This document shows positions 35,318-45,055 of a stretch of DNA of 64,000 nt, piece after piece. A program made the translations under genes and the position numbers. The notes beneath the pieces were generated by a model. It was not told the DNA's origin. It saw nothing but the letters and a program-made list of their open reading frames with translations, and did no database searches. The stretch lies in contig NZ_PZJT01000002.1 of assembly GCF_003206135.1 (NCBI RefSeq), positions 326,719-390,718 on the forward strand, given 5' to 3'. This stretch comes from Salinicola salarius (lineage in GTDB: Bacteria > Pseudomonadota > Gammaproteobacteria > Pseudomonadales > Halomonadaceae). The number at the start of each line of letters is the position of its first letter. The stretch's first letter is position 1.

Positions 35318-35965
35318 ATGTCTTCACAGCCCGCTTCCCGACGCTTGAGCGCCGCCCCCACCGGCGCGCCCACGGCGAAACTCCACGAGAGTCGCCTGGG
35401 CGTGGGCGATCGCTGCGTCTTCAACCACGTCACGCTCGGCGACTACAGCTATGTCGAGCGCGATTGCGACCTGATGTTCACCGAGATTGGCAGATTCACG
35501 TCGATCGCCTCCAGCGTGCGTATCAATCCCAGCAATCACCCCTGGTGGCGGCCGACGCTGCACCATTTCAGCTACCGCCCCGGCAAGTTCGGCTTCGCCG
35601 GCAGCGACCAGGGCGTCGACGACCGGATCTTCGACTGGCGCGCCGAGGATCGTGTCGTGATCGGTCACGATGTCTGGATCGGCCACGGTGCCATCGTGCT
35701 GCCCGGCATCACCATCGGCAATGGCGCCATCGTCGGTGCTGGCAGTGTGGTGACCAAGAACGTTGACGCCTACACCATCGTTGTCGGCAACCCCGCTCGT
35801 CCGCTGCGGCCCCGCTTCGAGGATCCGGAAACCTCGGCACGCCTGGAAGCGCTGGCCTGGTGGGATTGGCCCCATGCGCGTCTGGCCCGCATGCTGCCGC
35901 TGTTCCAGGGCGATACCGGGGCGTTTCTCGAAGCCGCCGAGGGCGAGTCGCGCCCATCGCCATGA
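35318..35965 (+). CDS. Phosphonate-locus hexapeptide acetyltransferase
   Basis: 215 residues. Left-handed beta-helix hexapeptides are visible: LGVGDRCVFNHVTLGDYSYVERDC at the N-terminus, and VVIGHDVWIGHGAIVLPGITIGNGAIVGAGSVVTKNV with IVVGNPAR at the end. This matches the xenobiotic-acetyltransferase-like family repeatedly found inside phn loci. It probably N-acetylates aminophosphonates, the job done by the unrelated PhnO in E. coli, which is missing here. The start 9 bp after phnP, with GAGAGGG upstream, keeps it in the operon. The substrate is inferred from context only. Confidence 0.88.
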   Translation: MSSQPASRRLSAAPTGAPTAKLHESRLGVGDRCVFNHVTLGDYSYVERDCDLMFTEIGRFTSIASSVRINPSNHPWWRPTLHHFSYRPGKFGFAGSDQGVDDRIFDWRAEDRVVIGHDVWIGHGAIVLPGITIGNGAIVGAGSVVTKNVDAYTIVVGNPARPLRPRFEDPETSARLEALAWWDWPHARLARMLPLFQGDTGAFLEAAEGESRPSP

Positions 35966-35967
35966 TC

Positions 35968-36483
35968 TCAGCTGATGTTGTCAGCCAGCGTCCGATAGCG
36001 CGAGCCGCCGTTGCCGAGCTGCGACTCCACCAGGGCGAGATGGTCGAAGCGCCAGCGGATCGACGTGGGCAGCCGTGACTGGGGTGCCGCACGTTCGGCC
36101 TGGCGTACCAGACTGACGTGAGGGGTGAATTCACGTTGCGGCGCGGTGAAGCCGTGGCGGGACAGCGCCTGCCAGAGCTCGGCATCGAGCGTCAGTAGCG
36201 CGTCGCTCGGCATCTGGCTGCCGGCCCAGACGATGCGAGGCTGGGGGAAATGCCCCAGCCGATCCAGCGTCCACTCGCCCTGCAGCCCCGGCCAGCCCTG
36301 GGCGAGGGCCACGAGGGGAGCGATCCGGGCTTCGTCGACATTGCCGAGAAATGCCAGCGTGATGTGCATGTTCTCTGCGGGCAGCGGGTAGCCGCCGCAG
36401 AGTGGCGCCAGGCGTTCGGCCTCGGCGGCCAGTGCCTGGCGAGTGGTGTCGTCGGGCCAGAGGGCGAAGAAGAGTCTTCTCAT
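35968..36483 (-). CDS. thpR: RNA 2',3'-cyclic phosphodiesterase (2H superfamily, LigT/ThpR)
   Basis: 171 residues. The two H-x-T/S-L motifs of the 2H phosphoesterases are at ~40 (MHITLAFLG) and ~122 (PHVSLVRQ). RRLFFALWPDDTTRQAL is the usual opening. The family hydrolyses 2',3'-cyclic phosphate RNA ends and ligates 2'-5' tRNA halves in vitro; the biological target is unclear. It converges on the phn locus with a 2-bp gap to the acetyltransferase stop. Confidence 0.93.
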   Translation of the reverse strand: MRRLFFALWPDDTTRQALAAEAERLAPLCGGYPLPAENMHITLAFLGNVDEARIAPLVALAQGWPGLQGEWTLDRLGHFPQPRIVWAGSQMPSDALLTLDAELWQALSRHGFTAPQREFTPHVSLVRQAERAAPQSRLPTSIRWRFDHLALVESQLGNGGSRYRTLADNIS

Positions 36484-36520
36484 CGACGATCCGGTCGGTC
36501 ACCAAGGGCGCAAGGCCGGT

Positions 36521-36910
36521 TCAGTCGCCGATGACCATGACCGCTTCGGCTTCCACCTGGCTACCCTTGGGCAGCTGCTTGACGCCGACGGCGGCACGGG
36601 CCGGGAAGGGCGGCTGGAAGAACTCTTCCATCACCTTGTTGACCACGGCGAAGTTGTCGAGATCGGTCAGGTAGAGGTTGAGCTTGACGATGTCCTGCAG
36701 CGAGCCGGCGGCTTCCTGGCACACGGCGGCCAGGTTGGTGAAGACCTGGCGGGCCTGGGCTTCGAAGTCGTCGGAGACCATTTCCATGGTGGTGGGGTCG
36801 AGTGGAATCTGGCCCGAAAGATAGACGGTGTTACCCGACTTGATGGCCTGGGAATAAGGGCCGATGGCGGCCGGGGCGTTGTCGGTGTTGATCACGGCTT
36901 TGTTGCTCAT
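36521..36910 (-). CDS. ridA: Reactive intermediate/imine deaminase RidA
   Basis: 129 residues. [23 protein letters not shown] and the end [25 protein letters not shown] are diagnostic; Arg105 is the catalytic arginine that binds imine carboxylates. It removes reactive enamines/imines made by PLP enzymes such as threonine dehydratase. CTGGAGGG stands before the ATG. It lies downstream of spoT, the conserved gammaproteobacterial order, but a terminator separates them. Confidence 0.96.
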   Translation of the reverse strand: MSNKAVINTDNAPAAIGPYSQAIKSGNTVYLSGQIPLDPTTMEMVSDDFEAQARQVFTNLAAVCQEAAGSLQDIVKLNLYLTDLDNFAVVNKVMEEFFQPPFPARAAVGVKQLPKGSQVEAEAVMVIGD

Positions 36911-36976
36911 GGCGTACCCTCCAGTTTCTTATCCAATGCCTTTTCATAAATATTTTTCTAATGGCATGGCCATTTC

Positions 36977-37018
36977 GAAAAAAACGCTGCCCCGCCGCGC
37001 ATGACGCGGCGGGGCAGC
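36977..37018 (-). terminator. Strong Rho-independent terminator of spoT
   Basis: A 14-bp perfect stem (36986-36999 with 37005-37018) and a 5-base loop. On the minus strand it is followed by a run of eight T. Confidence 0.92.
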
Positions 37019-37027
37019 CGTCACGGA

Positions 37028-39187
37028 TCAGTTTCGGGCGCGAACGATGCGGCCGATGTGATTCAGATTGCGCAGGCGCTTGATGATTCGCGCCAGATGA
37101 ATGCGGCCCTTGACCAGGATGGTCAGATTGACGATCGAGAGCCGGGCGTCGCGTTCCTCGATGCCGATGCGCTCGATATTGGCCTCGGCATCGGTGATCA
37201 GGCTGGCCAGTTCGGCGATCAGGCCGCGCCGGGTCTCGACTTCGATCCGTAGCGGGACCGGGAAATCCTGATCGATCTGCTTCGACCAGGTCAACGAGAC
37301 CAGCTTGTCGGGATCGTCGCGCAACTCGTCGAGGTTACCACACTCGTGACGGTGGACGACGATCCCCTTGCCGATCGACAGGTGGCCGATCACCGGGTCT
37401 CCCGGCAGCGGGTGGCAGCAGCGGGCAAAGCTGATCGCCATGCTCTCGGAGCCGTTGATGACGATCGGGCCGTTGTGCGGCGAATCGGCCAGCAACCGGT
37501 CCAGATCCCGCTCGCCGCCGGCGCTGGTTTCGACCGGAAGATCGTTCGTGACCAGCCGCCGCGCGGTGGTATGCGCCAGGCGGGTGCCGAGGCCGATGGT
37601 CTCGAGCAGGTCGTCTTCGGTCTTGAGCTCCAGCTCGTCCAGCAGCGCCGAGAGCCGTTCCGAAGGCAGCTTTTCCAGGCTGGTCTCGAAGCTGCCCAGG
37701 GCGCGGTTGAGCAGGCGGCGGCCGAGCTGGATCGCCTCGCTGCGTTGCTGGCTCTTCAGGGCGTGACGAATCGCCGAGCGGGCCTTGGCGGTAATCACGA
37801 AATTGAGCCAGGCCAGGTTGGGGCGCGCGCCGGGGGCGGTGATGATCTCCAGCGTCTGACCGCTTTCCAGCGGGGTCGACAGCGGCGCCAGATGGCGGTC
37901 GATACGGCAGGCGATGCAGCTGTTGCCGATATCGGTGTGAACGCTGTAGGCGAAGTCGACCGCTGTCGCCCCCTGAGGCAACTCCATGATGTCGCCCTTG
38001 GGGGTGAAGATGTAGACGTCGTCCGGGAACAGGTCGTTCTTGACGTGCTCGATGAACTCCAGCGAGTCGCCGGCGTGGCGCTGCATCTCGAGCAGACCGC
38101 GAACCCATTCGCGGGCGCGGGCATGGCTGCCGGCGGCGATGGGCCGTTCGGTCTGGCCGGCCTTGTAGAGCCAGTGGGCGGCGATGCCGTTGTTGGCCAT
38201 CGCTTCCATCTCGCGGGTGCGGATCTGCACCTCGATCGGCATGCCGCTGGGACCGAACAGCGTGGTGTGCAGACTCTGGTAGCCGTTGGCCTTGGGGATC
38301 GCGATGTAGTCCTTGAAGCGCCCCGGCACCGGCTTGTAGAGATTGTGCACCGCACCCAGCACGCGATAGCAGTTGTCGACGCTGTCGGTGATGATGCGAA
38401 AGCCGAACACGTCCATGATCTCGGCGAACGGTTTGCGCTGGTCGTGCATCTTGCGATAGATCGACAGCAGATGCTTCTGCCGCCCGACCACGCTGCCGGT
38501 GAGATCGTCCTCGTCGAGCCGGCGCTGCAGGCTGGTCTGGATCTGGCGCATGGTCGAACGGCGGTTGCCTCGGGCGCTCGCCACCGCGCGCTTGATGCGC
38601 TCGGACCGCATCGGATGGATCGCCTGGAACGACAGATCCTCTAGCTCGACGCGGATGGTGTTGATACCCAGCCGCCCGGCGATGCGGGCGTAGATCTCGA
38701 GCGTTTCGCGGGCGATCCGGCGCTTCTTGTCCGGACGCAGCGCGCCGAGCGTGCGCATGTTGTGCAGGCGGTCGGCGAGCTTGACGATGATCACGCGGAT
38801 GTCGCGGGACATCGCCATGACCATCTTCTGGAAATTCTCGGCCTGGGCGACCGCCTTGTCCTCGAAGGTGATCTGGGTCAGCTTCGAGACGCCGTCCACC
38901 AGCTCCGCCACGGCCTCGCCGAACTGCGCTTCGAGGGCTTCCCGGGAGACGCTGGTGTCCTCGATGACGTCGTGCAGCATGGCGGCCATCAGGCTCTGAT
39001 GGTCCATGTGCATGTTGGCGAGGATATTGGCGACGGCGAGCGGGTGGGTGACGTAAGGCTCGCCGGAGCGGCGCTGCTGGCCATCGTGGGCCTGCTCGGC
39101 ATAGTAGAAGGCGCGCTTGACCTGCTGAATCTCGTCGTCCGGGAGATAGCCGCCGAGGCGATCGGCCAGGTCATCGATGGTGAACAT
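37028..39187 (-). CDS. spoT: Bifunctional (p)ppGpp synthetase/hydrolase SpoT
   Basis: 719 residues. The HD hydrolase domain holds HPLAVANILANMHMD and AMLHDVIEDT. The synthetase domain (~240-350) includes FGFRI and PGRFKDYIAIPKANGYQSLHT, with the R-x-K-D (RFKD) form found in bifunctional SpoT/Rel enzymes rather than RelA. The TGS domain is DDVYIFTPKGDIMELPQGATAVDFAYSVHT, and a C-terminal ACT domain lies at ~640-719. It sets ppGpp in response to carbon, iron and fatty-acid starvation. Preceded by rpoZ and gmk on the same strand. Confidence 0.97.
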   Translation of the reverse strand: MFTIDDLADRLGGYLPDDEIQQVKRAFYYAEQAHDGQQRRSGEPYVTHPLAVANILANMHMDHQSLMAAMLHDVIEDTSVSREALEAQFGEAVAELVDGVSKLTQITFEDKAVAQAENFQKMVMAMSRDIRVIIVKLADRLHNMRTLGALRPDKKRRIARETLEIYARIAGRLGINTIRVELEDLSFQAIHPMRSERIKRAVASARGNRRSTMRQIQTSLQRRLDEDDLTGSVVGRQKHLLSIYRKMHDQRKPFAEIMDVFGFRIITDSVDNCYRVLGAVHNLYKPVPGRFKDYIAIPKANGYQSLHTTLFGPSGMPIEVQIRTREMEAMANNGIAAHWLYKAGQTERPIAAGSHARAREWVRGLLEMQRHAGDSLEFIEHVKNDLFPDDVYIFTPKGDIMELPQGATAVDFAYSVHTDIGNSCIACRIDRHLAPLSTPLESGQTLEIITAPGARPNLAWLNFVITAKARSAIRHALKSQQRSEAIQLGRRLLNRALGSFETSLEKLPSERLSALLDELELKTEDDLLETIGLGTRLAHTTARRLVTNDLPVETSAGGERDLDRLLADSPHNGPIVINGSESMAISFARCCHPLPGDPVIGHLSIGKGIVVHRHECGNLDELRDDPDKLVSLTWSKQIDQDFPVPLRIEVETRRGLIAELASLITDAEANIERIGIEERDARLSIVNLTILVKGRIHLARIIKRLRNLNHIGRIVRARN

Positions 39188-39324
39188 GCGGCGCGCCTGC
39201 CCTATATGATTAACGGTCCGATTGACAGCCCGATTGACAACCCGTTATCGACGTTCCGTTCGGCAACCGGTCCGCGGCGGTCGTGACGACGACACGGAAG
39301 CACAGGTCACGCCGGAAGCCTGGT

Positions 39325-39582
39325 TCAGATATCGTATTCCTGGGTCGGCTCGGGGCGCGGACGCGGCGGTGCGGCTTCGACCGGTTCGTCGAGGATGCTG
39401 TCGTCGATCTGGCCGGTGGCGATCTCGCGCAGTGCCATGACGGTCGGCTTGTCGTTTTCCCACGGCAGCAGCGCATCGCGGGAGCCGCGCGCGAGCTGAC
39501 GGGCGCGCTGGGACGAGATCATTACCAGCTTGAAACGGTTCTCGATATGTTCCAGACAATCTTCGACGGTCACTCGTGCCAT
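39325..39582 (-). CDS. rpoZ: RNA polymerase omega subunit
   Basis: 85 residues. [30 protein letters not shown] and a [20 protein letters not shown] segment are the omega signature. Omega supports folding of beta prime and carries part of a ppGpp-binding site on RNA polymerase, so its place beside spoT is functionally apt. The acidic/proline-rich tail ([14 protein letters not shown]) is a bit longer than in E. coli. It lies 137 bp from spoT and 171 bp from gmk. Confidence 0.96.
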   Translation of the reverse strand: MARVTVEDCLEHIENRFKLVMISSQRARQLARGSRDALLPWENDKPTVMALREIATGQIDDSILDEPVEAAPPRPRPEPTQEYDI

Positions 39583-39753
39583 GATGGTAGCCCTGCTGCC
39601 AAAAAATGGGTAGACGCGCCCCGGAATACGGGGTCTGCGGGACCGAGCAGTCTACTGGAGTTGCGTTATCTCTGACAAGAGCGCGCCATCTCCGGCCAGC
39701 AAGCCCCGCCGCGACCACCGGGGTCAGGGCGGCCGTTATTTCCCCTGCAGCAC

Positions 39754-40566
<813 letters not shown>

Positions 40567-40640
40567 CTATCGGCTACACTGCTTCCCCATTCGTGACATT
40601 CGGTCCCGCCAGCGACCGCGCCGAACCGACAAGGACGTCC

Positions 40641-41843
40641 ATGAACGCCTCGAACGCTACCGAAACCCGCCGCGCCGGCCCATTTCTGGGGGTTGCCCTG
40701 GCTTTCGCAGCGACGATGATCGGCACCACACTGCCGACGCCGCTCTATCCCATCTACCAGCAACAGCTGGGTTTCTCGCAGTTGATGATCACGATCATCT
40801 TCGCCGTCTACGCTGCCGGCGTGATCGCGGCGCTGCTGATTACCGGGCGCTGGTCCGATCAGCTCGGCCGCCGCCCGCTGCTGTTTGCCGGCCTGGCGGC
40901 GTCGATCATCAGCGACCTGGTGTTCTGGCACGCGGACGGATTGGGGATGATCCTGGCGGGGCGGGTGCTGTCGGGCGTCTCCGCCGGCATCTTCACCGGC
41001 ACGGCGACCGTCGCCGTGATGGAACTGGTGCCGGCCTCGTGGCGGCGCGTCGGCACTCTCGTCGCCACCGCGGCCAACATGGGCGGCCTGGGTCTCGGGC
41101 CGATGCTCGCCGGCGTGCTGGCGGTACTCTTTCCCATGCCGCTGGCGCTGCCCTATATCGTCCACCTGGTGCTCGCCCTGGTGGCGGTGGTCTGCATCTG
41201 GCGTGCGCCGGAAACCGTGAAGCGCCCCGAGCGGATTCGCCTGCGGGTGCAGAAACTCAAGGTGCCCGCCGAGGTGCGGGGCGTGTTCGTCCCGGCGGCC
41301 ATCGCCGCTTTTGCCGGATTCATGGTGTGCGGCTTCTTTACTGCGGTGACCCCGGTCTTTCTGGGCAAGGTGCTGGGCTATACCAATCACGCGTTGATCG
41401 GCTTCGTGGCCGGGCTTCTGTTCATCGCGTCCACGGTCGGCCAGATGCTGCAGGGGCGTCTGCCCGAGGCGCGCCGCCTGCCGATCGGCTGCGGGGTGCT
41501 GTTCGTCGGCGTGCTTTTCGTCGCCTGGGGGATCGGCGCGGCGCAGCTGGCGGGCTTCATCATCGGCGCGATCGTCGCCGGCATCGGCCAGGGCATCGCT
41601 TTCCGTGCCGGAATGGGCGCGGTGACGGCGGCCAGCCCCGACGAGCACAAGGCGGCCGTCGTCTCCACCTTCTTCTTCGTGGCCTATATCGCCATCTCGC
41701 TGCCGGTCGTGGGCATCGGCCTCGTCGGCAGCGTTCTCAGCCTCAAGATGACCGGGCTGCTGTTCGACCTGCTCGTCGCGGTGCTGTGCAGCGTGGCGCT
41801 GTGGCTGCTGCTACGCCGGAACCGCCGCCAGGCGTCCGCCTAG
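40641..41843 (+). CDS. MFS transporter, drug/sugar-efflux type
   Basis: 400 residues with twelve predicted membrane segments. Motif A GRWSDQLGRRPLL is in the loop between helices 2 and 3, and an N-terminal ATMIGTTLPTPLYPIYQQQLGFSQ resembles the antibiotic/sugar efflux (DHA1) subgroup. The substrate cannot be told from sequence. The gene diverges from gmk and is followed by pyrC on the same strand with an 82-bp gap. The longer open frame from 40503 is disfavoured because ATG 40641 matches the family start. Confidence 0.83.
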   Translation: MNASNATETRRAGPFLGVALAFAATMIGTTLPTPLYPIYQQQLGFSQLMITIIFAVYAAGVIAALLITGRWSDQLGRRPLLFAGLAASIISDLVFWHADGLGMILAGRVLSGVSAGIFTGTATVAVMELVPASWRRVGTLVATAANMGGLGLGPMLAGVLAVLFPMPLALPYIVHLVLALVAVVCIWRAPETVKRPERIRLRVQKLKVPAEVRGVFVPAAIAAFAGFMVCGFFTAVTPVFLGKVLGYTNHALIGFVAGLLFIASTVGQMLQGRLPEARRLPIGCGVLFVGVLFVAWGIGAAQLAGFIIGAIVAGIGQGIAFRAGMGAVTAASPDEHKAAVVSTFFFVAYIAISLPVVGIGLVGSVLSLKMTGLLFDLLVAVLCSVALWLLLRRNRRQASA

Positions 41844-41925
41844 GCGTGATGCGAGGCGAATGCCGGCGAGGCGGTCTCTGGTATCATGAGTGCCGATTCG
41901 CTCAACCGACTGCCAGGAGTTCCCG

Positions 41926-42975
41926 ATGACCGCTTCGCCCGACACGCTTCGCATCCGCCGCCCCGACGACTGGCACCTGCACCTGCGTGACGGCGAGGTG
42001 CTCGAGACGGTGCTCCCCTACACCAGCCAGACCTTCGCCCGCGCCATCGTCATGCCCAACCTGGTGCCGCCGGTGACCACGATCGAGGCGGCCAGCGCCT
42101 ACCGCGAGCGGATTCTGGCGGCAACTCCCGCCGGCCATGACTTCACCCCGCTGATGACCTGCTATCTCAACGAGAGCGTCTCCCGCGAGACGCTGGAGCG
42201 CGGTCACGGCGACGGCCTGTTCACCGCCGCCAAGCTCTATCCGGCCAACGCCACCACCAACTCCCAGCACGGCGTCAAGCGCATCACCGACGTCTATCCG
42301 CTGCTGGAAGTGATGCAGCGCATCGGCATGCCGCTGCTGATCCATGGCGAGGTCACCCGGGGCGAGATCGACATCTTCGATCGCGAGAAGCATTTCATCG
42401 ACGAGGTGATGACCGACATCCGCCGCCAGTTCCCCGAGCTGAAGGTGGTCTTCGAGCACATCACCACCAAGGAAGCGGCCCAGTTCGTACTGGAAGGCGA
42501 CGAGTTCCTGGGCGCCACGCTGACGCCACAGCACCTGGCCCAGAACCGCAACGACATGCTGGTCGGCGGCATCCGCCCGCACCTCTACTGCCTGCCGATC
42601 CTCAAGCGTCAGGAGCACCAGCAGGCGCTGCGAAAGGCCGTCGCCAGCGGACACCCGCGCTTCTTCCTCGGCACCGATTCCGCGCCCCACGTCACCGCCG
42701 CCAAGGAGACATCCTGCGGCTGTGCCGGCGTGTTCAATGCCGAAGCCGCGCTCTCGGTCTATGCCGACGTGTTCGAGCAGGAGGGTGCGCTCCAGCACTT
42801 CGAAGCCTTCTGTTCCGAGAACGGCCCGCGCTTCTACGGCCTGCCGCTGAATGAAGGCAGCGTGACACTGACGCGCCGACCCACACCCGTTGCCGAGTCG
42901 ATCGGCCAAGGCGACAACACTTTCGTACCGTACCGGGCCGGCGAATCGCTGACCTGGTCGGTGGCGGTGGACTGA
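41926..42975 (+). CDS. pyrC: Dihydroorotase, class II
   Basis: 349 residues, E. coli PyrC type. Zinc ligands are His17 and His19 (DWHLHLRD), carbamylated Lys103 ([13 protein letters not shown]), His in LLIHGEV and HITT, and the catalytic Asp in [10 protein letters not shown]. It closes carbamoyl-aspartate to dihydroorotate in pyrimidine synthesis. Start ATG 41926 has CAGGAG nearby. Downstream lies a structured non-coding stretch and then an accessory toxin-antitoxin pair. Confidence 0.97.
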   Translation: MTASPDTLRIRRPDDWHLHLRDGEVLETVLPYTSQTFARAIVMPNLVPPVTTIEAASAYRERILAATPAGHDFTPLMTCYLNESVSRETLERGHGDGLFTAAKLYPANATTNSQHGVKRITDVYPLLEVMQRIGMPLLIHGEVTRGEIDIFDREKHFIDEVMTDIRRQFPELKVVFEHITTKEAAQFVLEGDEFLGATLTPQHLAQNRNDMLVGGIRPHLYCLPILKRQEHQQALRKAVASGHPRFFLGTDSAPHVTAAKETSCGCAGVFNAEAALSVYADVFEQEGALQHFEAFCSENGPRFYGLPLNEGSVTLTRRPTPVAESIGQGDNTFVPYRAGESLTWSVAVD

Positions 42976-42992
42976 GCGCTGAGGCGGATCAG

Positions 42993-43134
42993 GGGCGAGC
43001 GGGCTGGTGTCGGCCTTCTGATTTTTCCTGAATCTTTCTGGCGGAAAGATGAACCACGCTCGCCCAGTGTTCCCGTGCAGGCTCTACCACTCTCTGAGCG
43101 TTGGAAGACCTGCACGGGTGGCGACGCACCAGCC
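42993..43134 (+). other. Highly structured non-coding stretch between pyrC and the toxin gene
   Basis: Several perfect inverted pairs nest or cross here: GGGCGAGCG (42993) with CGCTCGCCC (43057); GGCTGGTG (43002) with CACCAGCC (43127); ATCTTTC (43032) with GAAAGAT (43044); and CCCGTGCAGG (43072) with CCTGCACGGG (43109). The first two pairings exclude each other. It codes for nothing visible. It could be a pyrC terminator region, a mobile repeat or an RNA; no family was recognised. Confidence 0.5.
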
Positions 43135-43174
43135 TAGCGGTCAGTTCGAAGAGCAATATAGTCTCGATGTAATC

Positions 43175-43201
43175 TTGCCGGTATATCGAATTAGATATAA
43201 T
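43175..43201 (+). promoter_or_regulatory. Promoter/operator of the toxin-antitoxin pair
   Basis: TATAAT at 43196-43201 with TTGCCG at 43175. The inverted repeat TATATC-N6-GATATA (43182-43199) overlaps the -10, the expected place for autorepression by the antitoxin. Confidence 0.6.
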
Positions 43202-43227
43202 GTCGCGTTACCGATTAAGGGTTCATC

Positions 43228-43578
43228 ATGGCAGAGGAAGAAAAGCCGGTTGAATTCTGTGGGGACTCGCTGGATCAGCTACGGGCTTTCCCTCAGACAG
43301 CAAAGCAGGATATGGGTTACCAGATCGGTCGGGTTCAAGCTGGCCTGGAGCCTGAAGATTCCAGGCCCATGAAAACCGTGGGCAACGGGGTTTACGAAAT
43401 CAGGGTAAAGGACGAAACCGGGGCTTATCGGACGTTCTATATCGCGAAGCGACAGGATGCTATCTATGTCCTTCACTGCTTCCAGAAGAAAACCGAGAAG
43501 ACGGCTCCCAAGGATCTGGCGCTAGGCAAGCAACGGTTTAAGGAGCTGCCGCCCGAGCCCCCGAAAAGCCGAAAGTAG
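43228..43578 (+). CDS. Type II toxin, RelE/HigB (phage-derived Gp49-like) family
   Basis: 116 residues. The core LDQLRAFPQTAKQDMGYQIGRVQAGLEP...MKTVGNGVYEIRVKDETGAYRTFYIAK...IYVLHCFQKKTEKTAPKDLALGKQRF is the Gp49-like HigB pattern: basic residues, a conserved F-x-K-K-x-x-x-T segment and toxin before antitoxin. It is expected to be a ribosome-dependent mRNA interferase. The codon use is less GC-rich than the neighbours, suggesting transfer. The HTH partner lies 66 bp downstream. Confidence 0.9.
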   Translation: MAEEEKPVEFCGDSLDQLRAFPQTAKQDMGYQIGRVQAGLEPEDSRPMKTVGNGVYEIRVKDETGAYRTFYIAKRQDAIYVLHCFQKKTEKTAPKDLALGKQRFKELPPEPPKSRK

Positions 43579-43644
43579 AGGCTACGTCTGTTGACGTACC
43601 GGTCTTCAACCGGCGGACAGCAGCATGAAAGTGAGGACAGAGAC

Positions 43645-43938
43645 ATGGCCAATGAGCGTTTCGCAAGCATTTGGGATGCTATCGAGGATACCCCCGAGGA
43701 AGCGGCAAACATGCGTCTGCGGTCCAAGCTGATGATGATTCTTGGCGAGCGGGTAAAAAGCTGGAACGTAAGCCAGGCCGAAGCTGGCCGCCGCCTGGGG
43801 CTGACTCAGCCTCGCGTCAATGATTTGCTGAAGGGCCGAATCAGCAAGTTCAGTCTTGATGCGCTGGTTAACCTTTCCACGCATGCGCATTACCGGATCG
43901 ATATTAGCGTCGTGGAAGACGAAACCGCACCAGCATGA
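43645..43938 (+). CDS. Antitoxin, XRE-family helix-turn-helix (HigA-like)
   Basis: 97 residues. The HTH is MLRSKLMM...VKSWNVSQAEAGRRLGLTQPRVNDLLKGRISKFSLDALVNLSTH (~20-75), the XRE form that pairs with Gp49-like toxins. It should neutralise the toxin and repress the operon at the TATATC/GATATA operator. ATG 43645 is chosen on GAGG nine bases upstream; the open frame begins earlier at 43591 but looks non-coding. Confidence 0.88.
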   Translation: MANERFASIWDAIEDTPEEAANMRLRSKLMMILGERVKSWNVSQAEAGRRLGLTQPRVNDLLKGRISKFSLDALVNLSTHAHYRIDISVVEDETAPA

Positions 43939-44035
43939 GGCGAAGGACAAGCTCATGGTGATGGCCGGAATGACTTGCAAATCTCTGAGCCGGGCGTCGG
44001 ACATGGATTCCGGCGAACTCCTCGACTCCGTGCAA

Positions 44036-44443
44036 TCAGGCACGCTTTAGACGCTGTTCGATGATGGGCAATACGGTATCGCGGGTCAGCGCGGCAAGTG
44101 GAAGGCTCCTGGCCTGTTCCAAAGTCACCCAGCAGACCTCCTCGATTTCCGCGGCGGCGGCAACGTTGCCAGCGATCGTTGCCCAGAAGAGATGGGCTTC
44201 GACGAAACATCCCGCCTCGTTGGCCGCTTCGGCGCTGGCTTCGACGGGGGCTTCCCAATTCGTGAGCGTCACGCCGAGTTCTTCCCTGACTTCCCGAGCG
44301 AGCGCCTCCGCTGGTGTCTCGCCTGCGTCGATCTTGCCGCCAGCTTGCATGAAATAACGACTACCGTGCTTGCGCACGAGCAGCAGGCGCGCTTCGTCAT
44401 CGACGATAATGGCGGCAGCGATCTTCAGGGCATGGGATGACAA
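44036..44443 (-). CDS. NUDIX hydrolase
   Basis: 135 residues. The Nudix box is complete: GGKIDAGETPAEALAREVREELGV (~35-58), with the REVREELG glutamates that bind Mg. AAAIIVDDEARLLLVRKHGSRYFMQ precedes it. The substrate is a nucleoside diphosphate derivative of unknown identity; the family includes MutT/NudG-like pyrophosphatases. The start is a TTG at 44443 with GGAG upstream; no ATG is available in frame. It converges on the antitoxin gene and follows the histidine-phosphatase gene closely (15-bp gap). Confidence 0.88.
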   Translation of the reverse strand: MSSHALKIAAAIIVDDEARLLLVRKHGSRYFMQAGGKIDAGETPAEALAREVREELGVTLTNWEAPVEASAEAANEAGCFVEAHLFWATIAGNVAAAAEIEEVCWVTLEQARSLPLAALTRDTVLPIIEQRLKRA

Positions 44444-44458
44444 AGGTCAGGCTCCGTA

Positions 44459-45055
44459 TCAGGTTTGTCGCTGGCAGGCGGTGACTTGCGATGGGGCCGA
44501 CGACAAGTCGGCAGGTGTCAACGCCCGGATCGTCCATTTCTCTGCGCCCTCCGGCGCGATCCATAGCGGCACGGCGTTGGCCGAGCGCGGGCCGGCAGGC
44601 GTGCCATGAGCCAGCCAGCGTACGGCGCGCACCAGCCCGGAGTGGCCGACGATCAGCGGGGTGTCGGCTTCCTCGAGCAGCGCGTTGAGCGTATCGGCGA
44701 TGCGTTCGACGAACGCCTCCCAGGATTCGCCGCCTGCCGGCGTGCTCATGTAGGGAATGGTTTCCGGAATCGCCTGGCCTTCCAGCTCGCCCCAGTGGCG
44801 CTCCATCAGCCCGTCGACGACACGATCCGGCGCTCGGCCCAGCGCCAGTTCGGCGGTACGATAGGCGCGTTGCAGCGGGCTCGCGGCCACCAGCGACCAG
44901 TCGATATCGCCCAGCAGCGCCCGCGCGCGCCGGGCTTCTTCCTCTCCCTGCGGCGTCAGCGCCACGTCATGCTGGCCGCCGATCCGGCGTTCGAGATTGC
45001 GGGTGCTCTGGCCGTGGCGGAGGAAGACGAAGGGGCGGCGGATCAGGGCAGGCAT
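44459..45055 (-). CDS. Histidine phosphatase (phosphoglycerate-mutase-like) family protein
   Basis: 198 residues. The R-H-G motif FLRHGQSTRN (~12-20) carries the phospho-histidine. The second catalytic His is in VGHSGLVRAV (~140), and ASPLQRAYRTAE and ERHWGELEG are the usual companions. Activity could be phosphatase or mutase; a small-molecule phosphatase such as GpmB/CobC type is likely. ATG 45055 has AAAGGAA six bases upstream. Probably an operon with the Nudix gene. Confidence 0.88.
   Translation of the reverse strand: MPALIRRPFVFLRHGQSTRNLERRIGGQHDVALTPQGEEEARRARALLGDIDWSLVAASPLQRAYRTAELALGRAPDRVVDGLMERHWGELEGQAIPETIPYMSTPAGGESWEAFVERIADTLNALLEEADTPLIVGHSGLVRAVRWLAHGTPAGPRSANAVPLWIAPEGAEKWTIRALTPADLSSAPSQVTACQRQT

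Noticed and set aside
42993..43134. Possible integron attC site ahead of the toxin-antitoxin pair
   Set aside because: Lacks GTTRRRY/RYYYAAC core ends and no integrase is visible.
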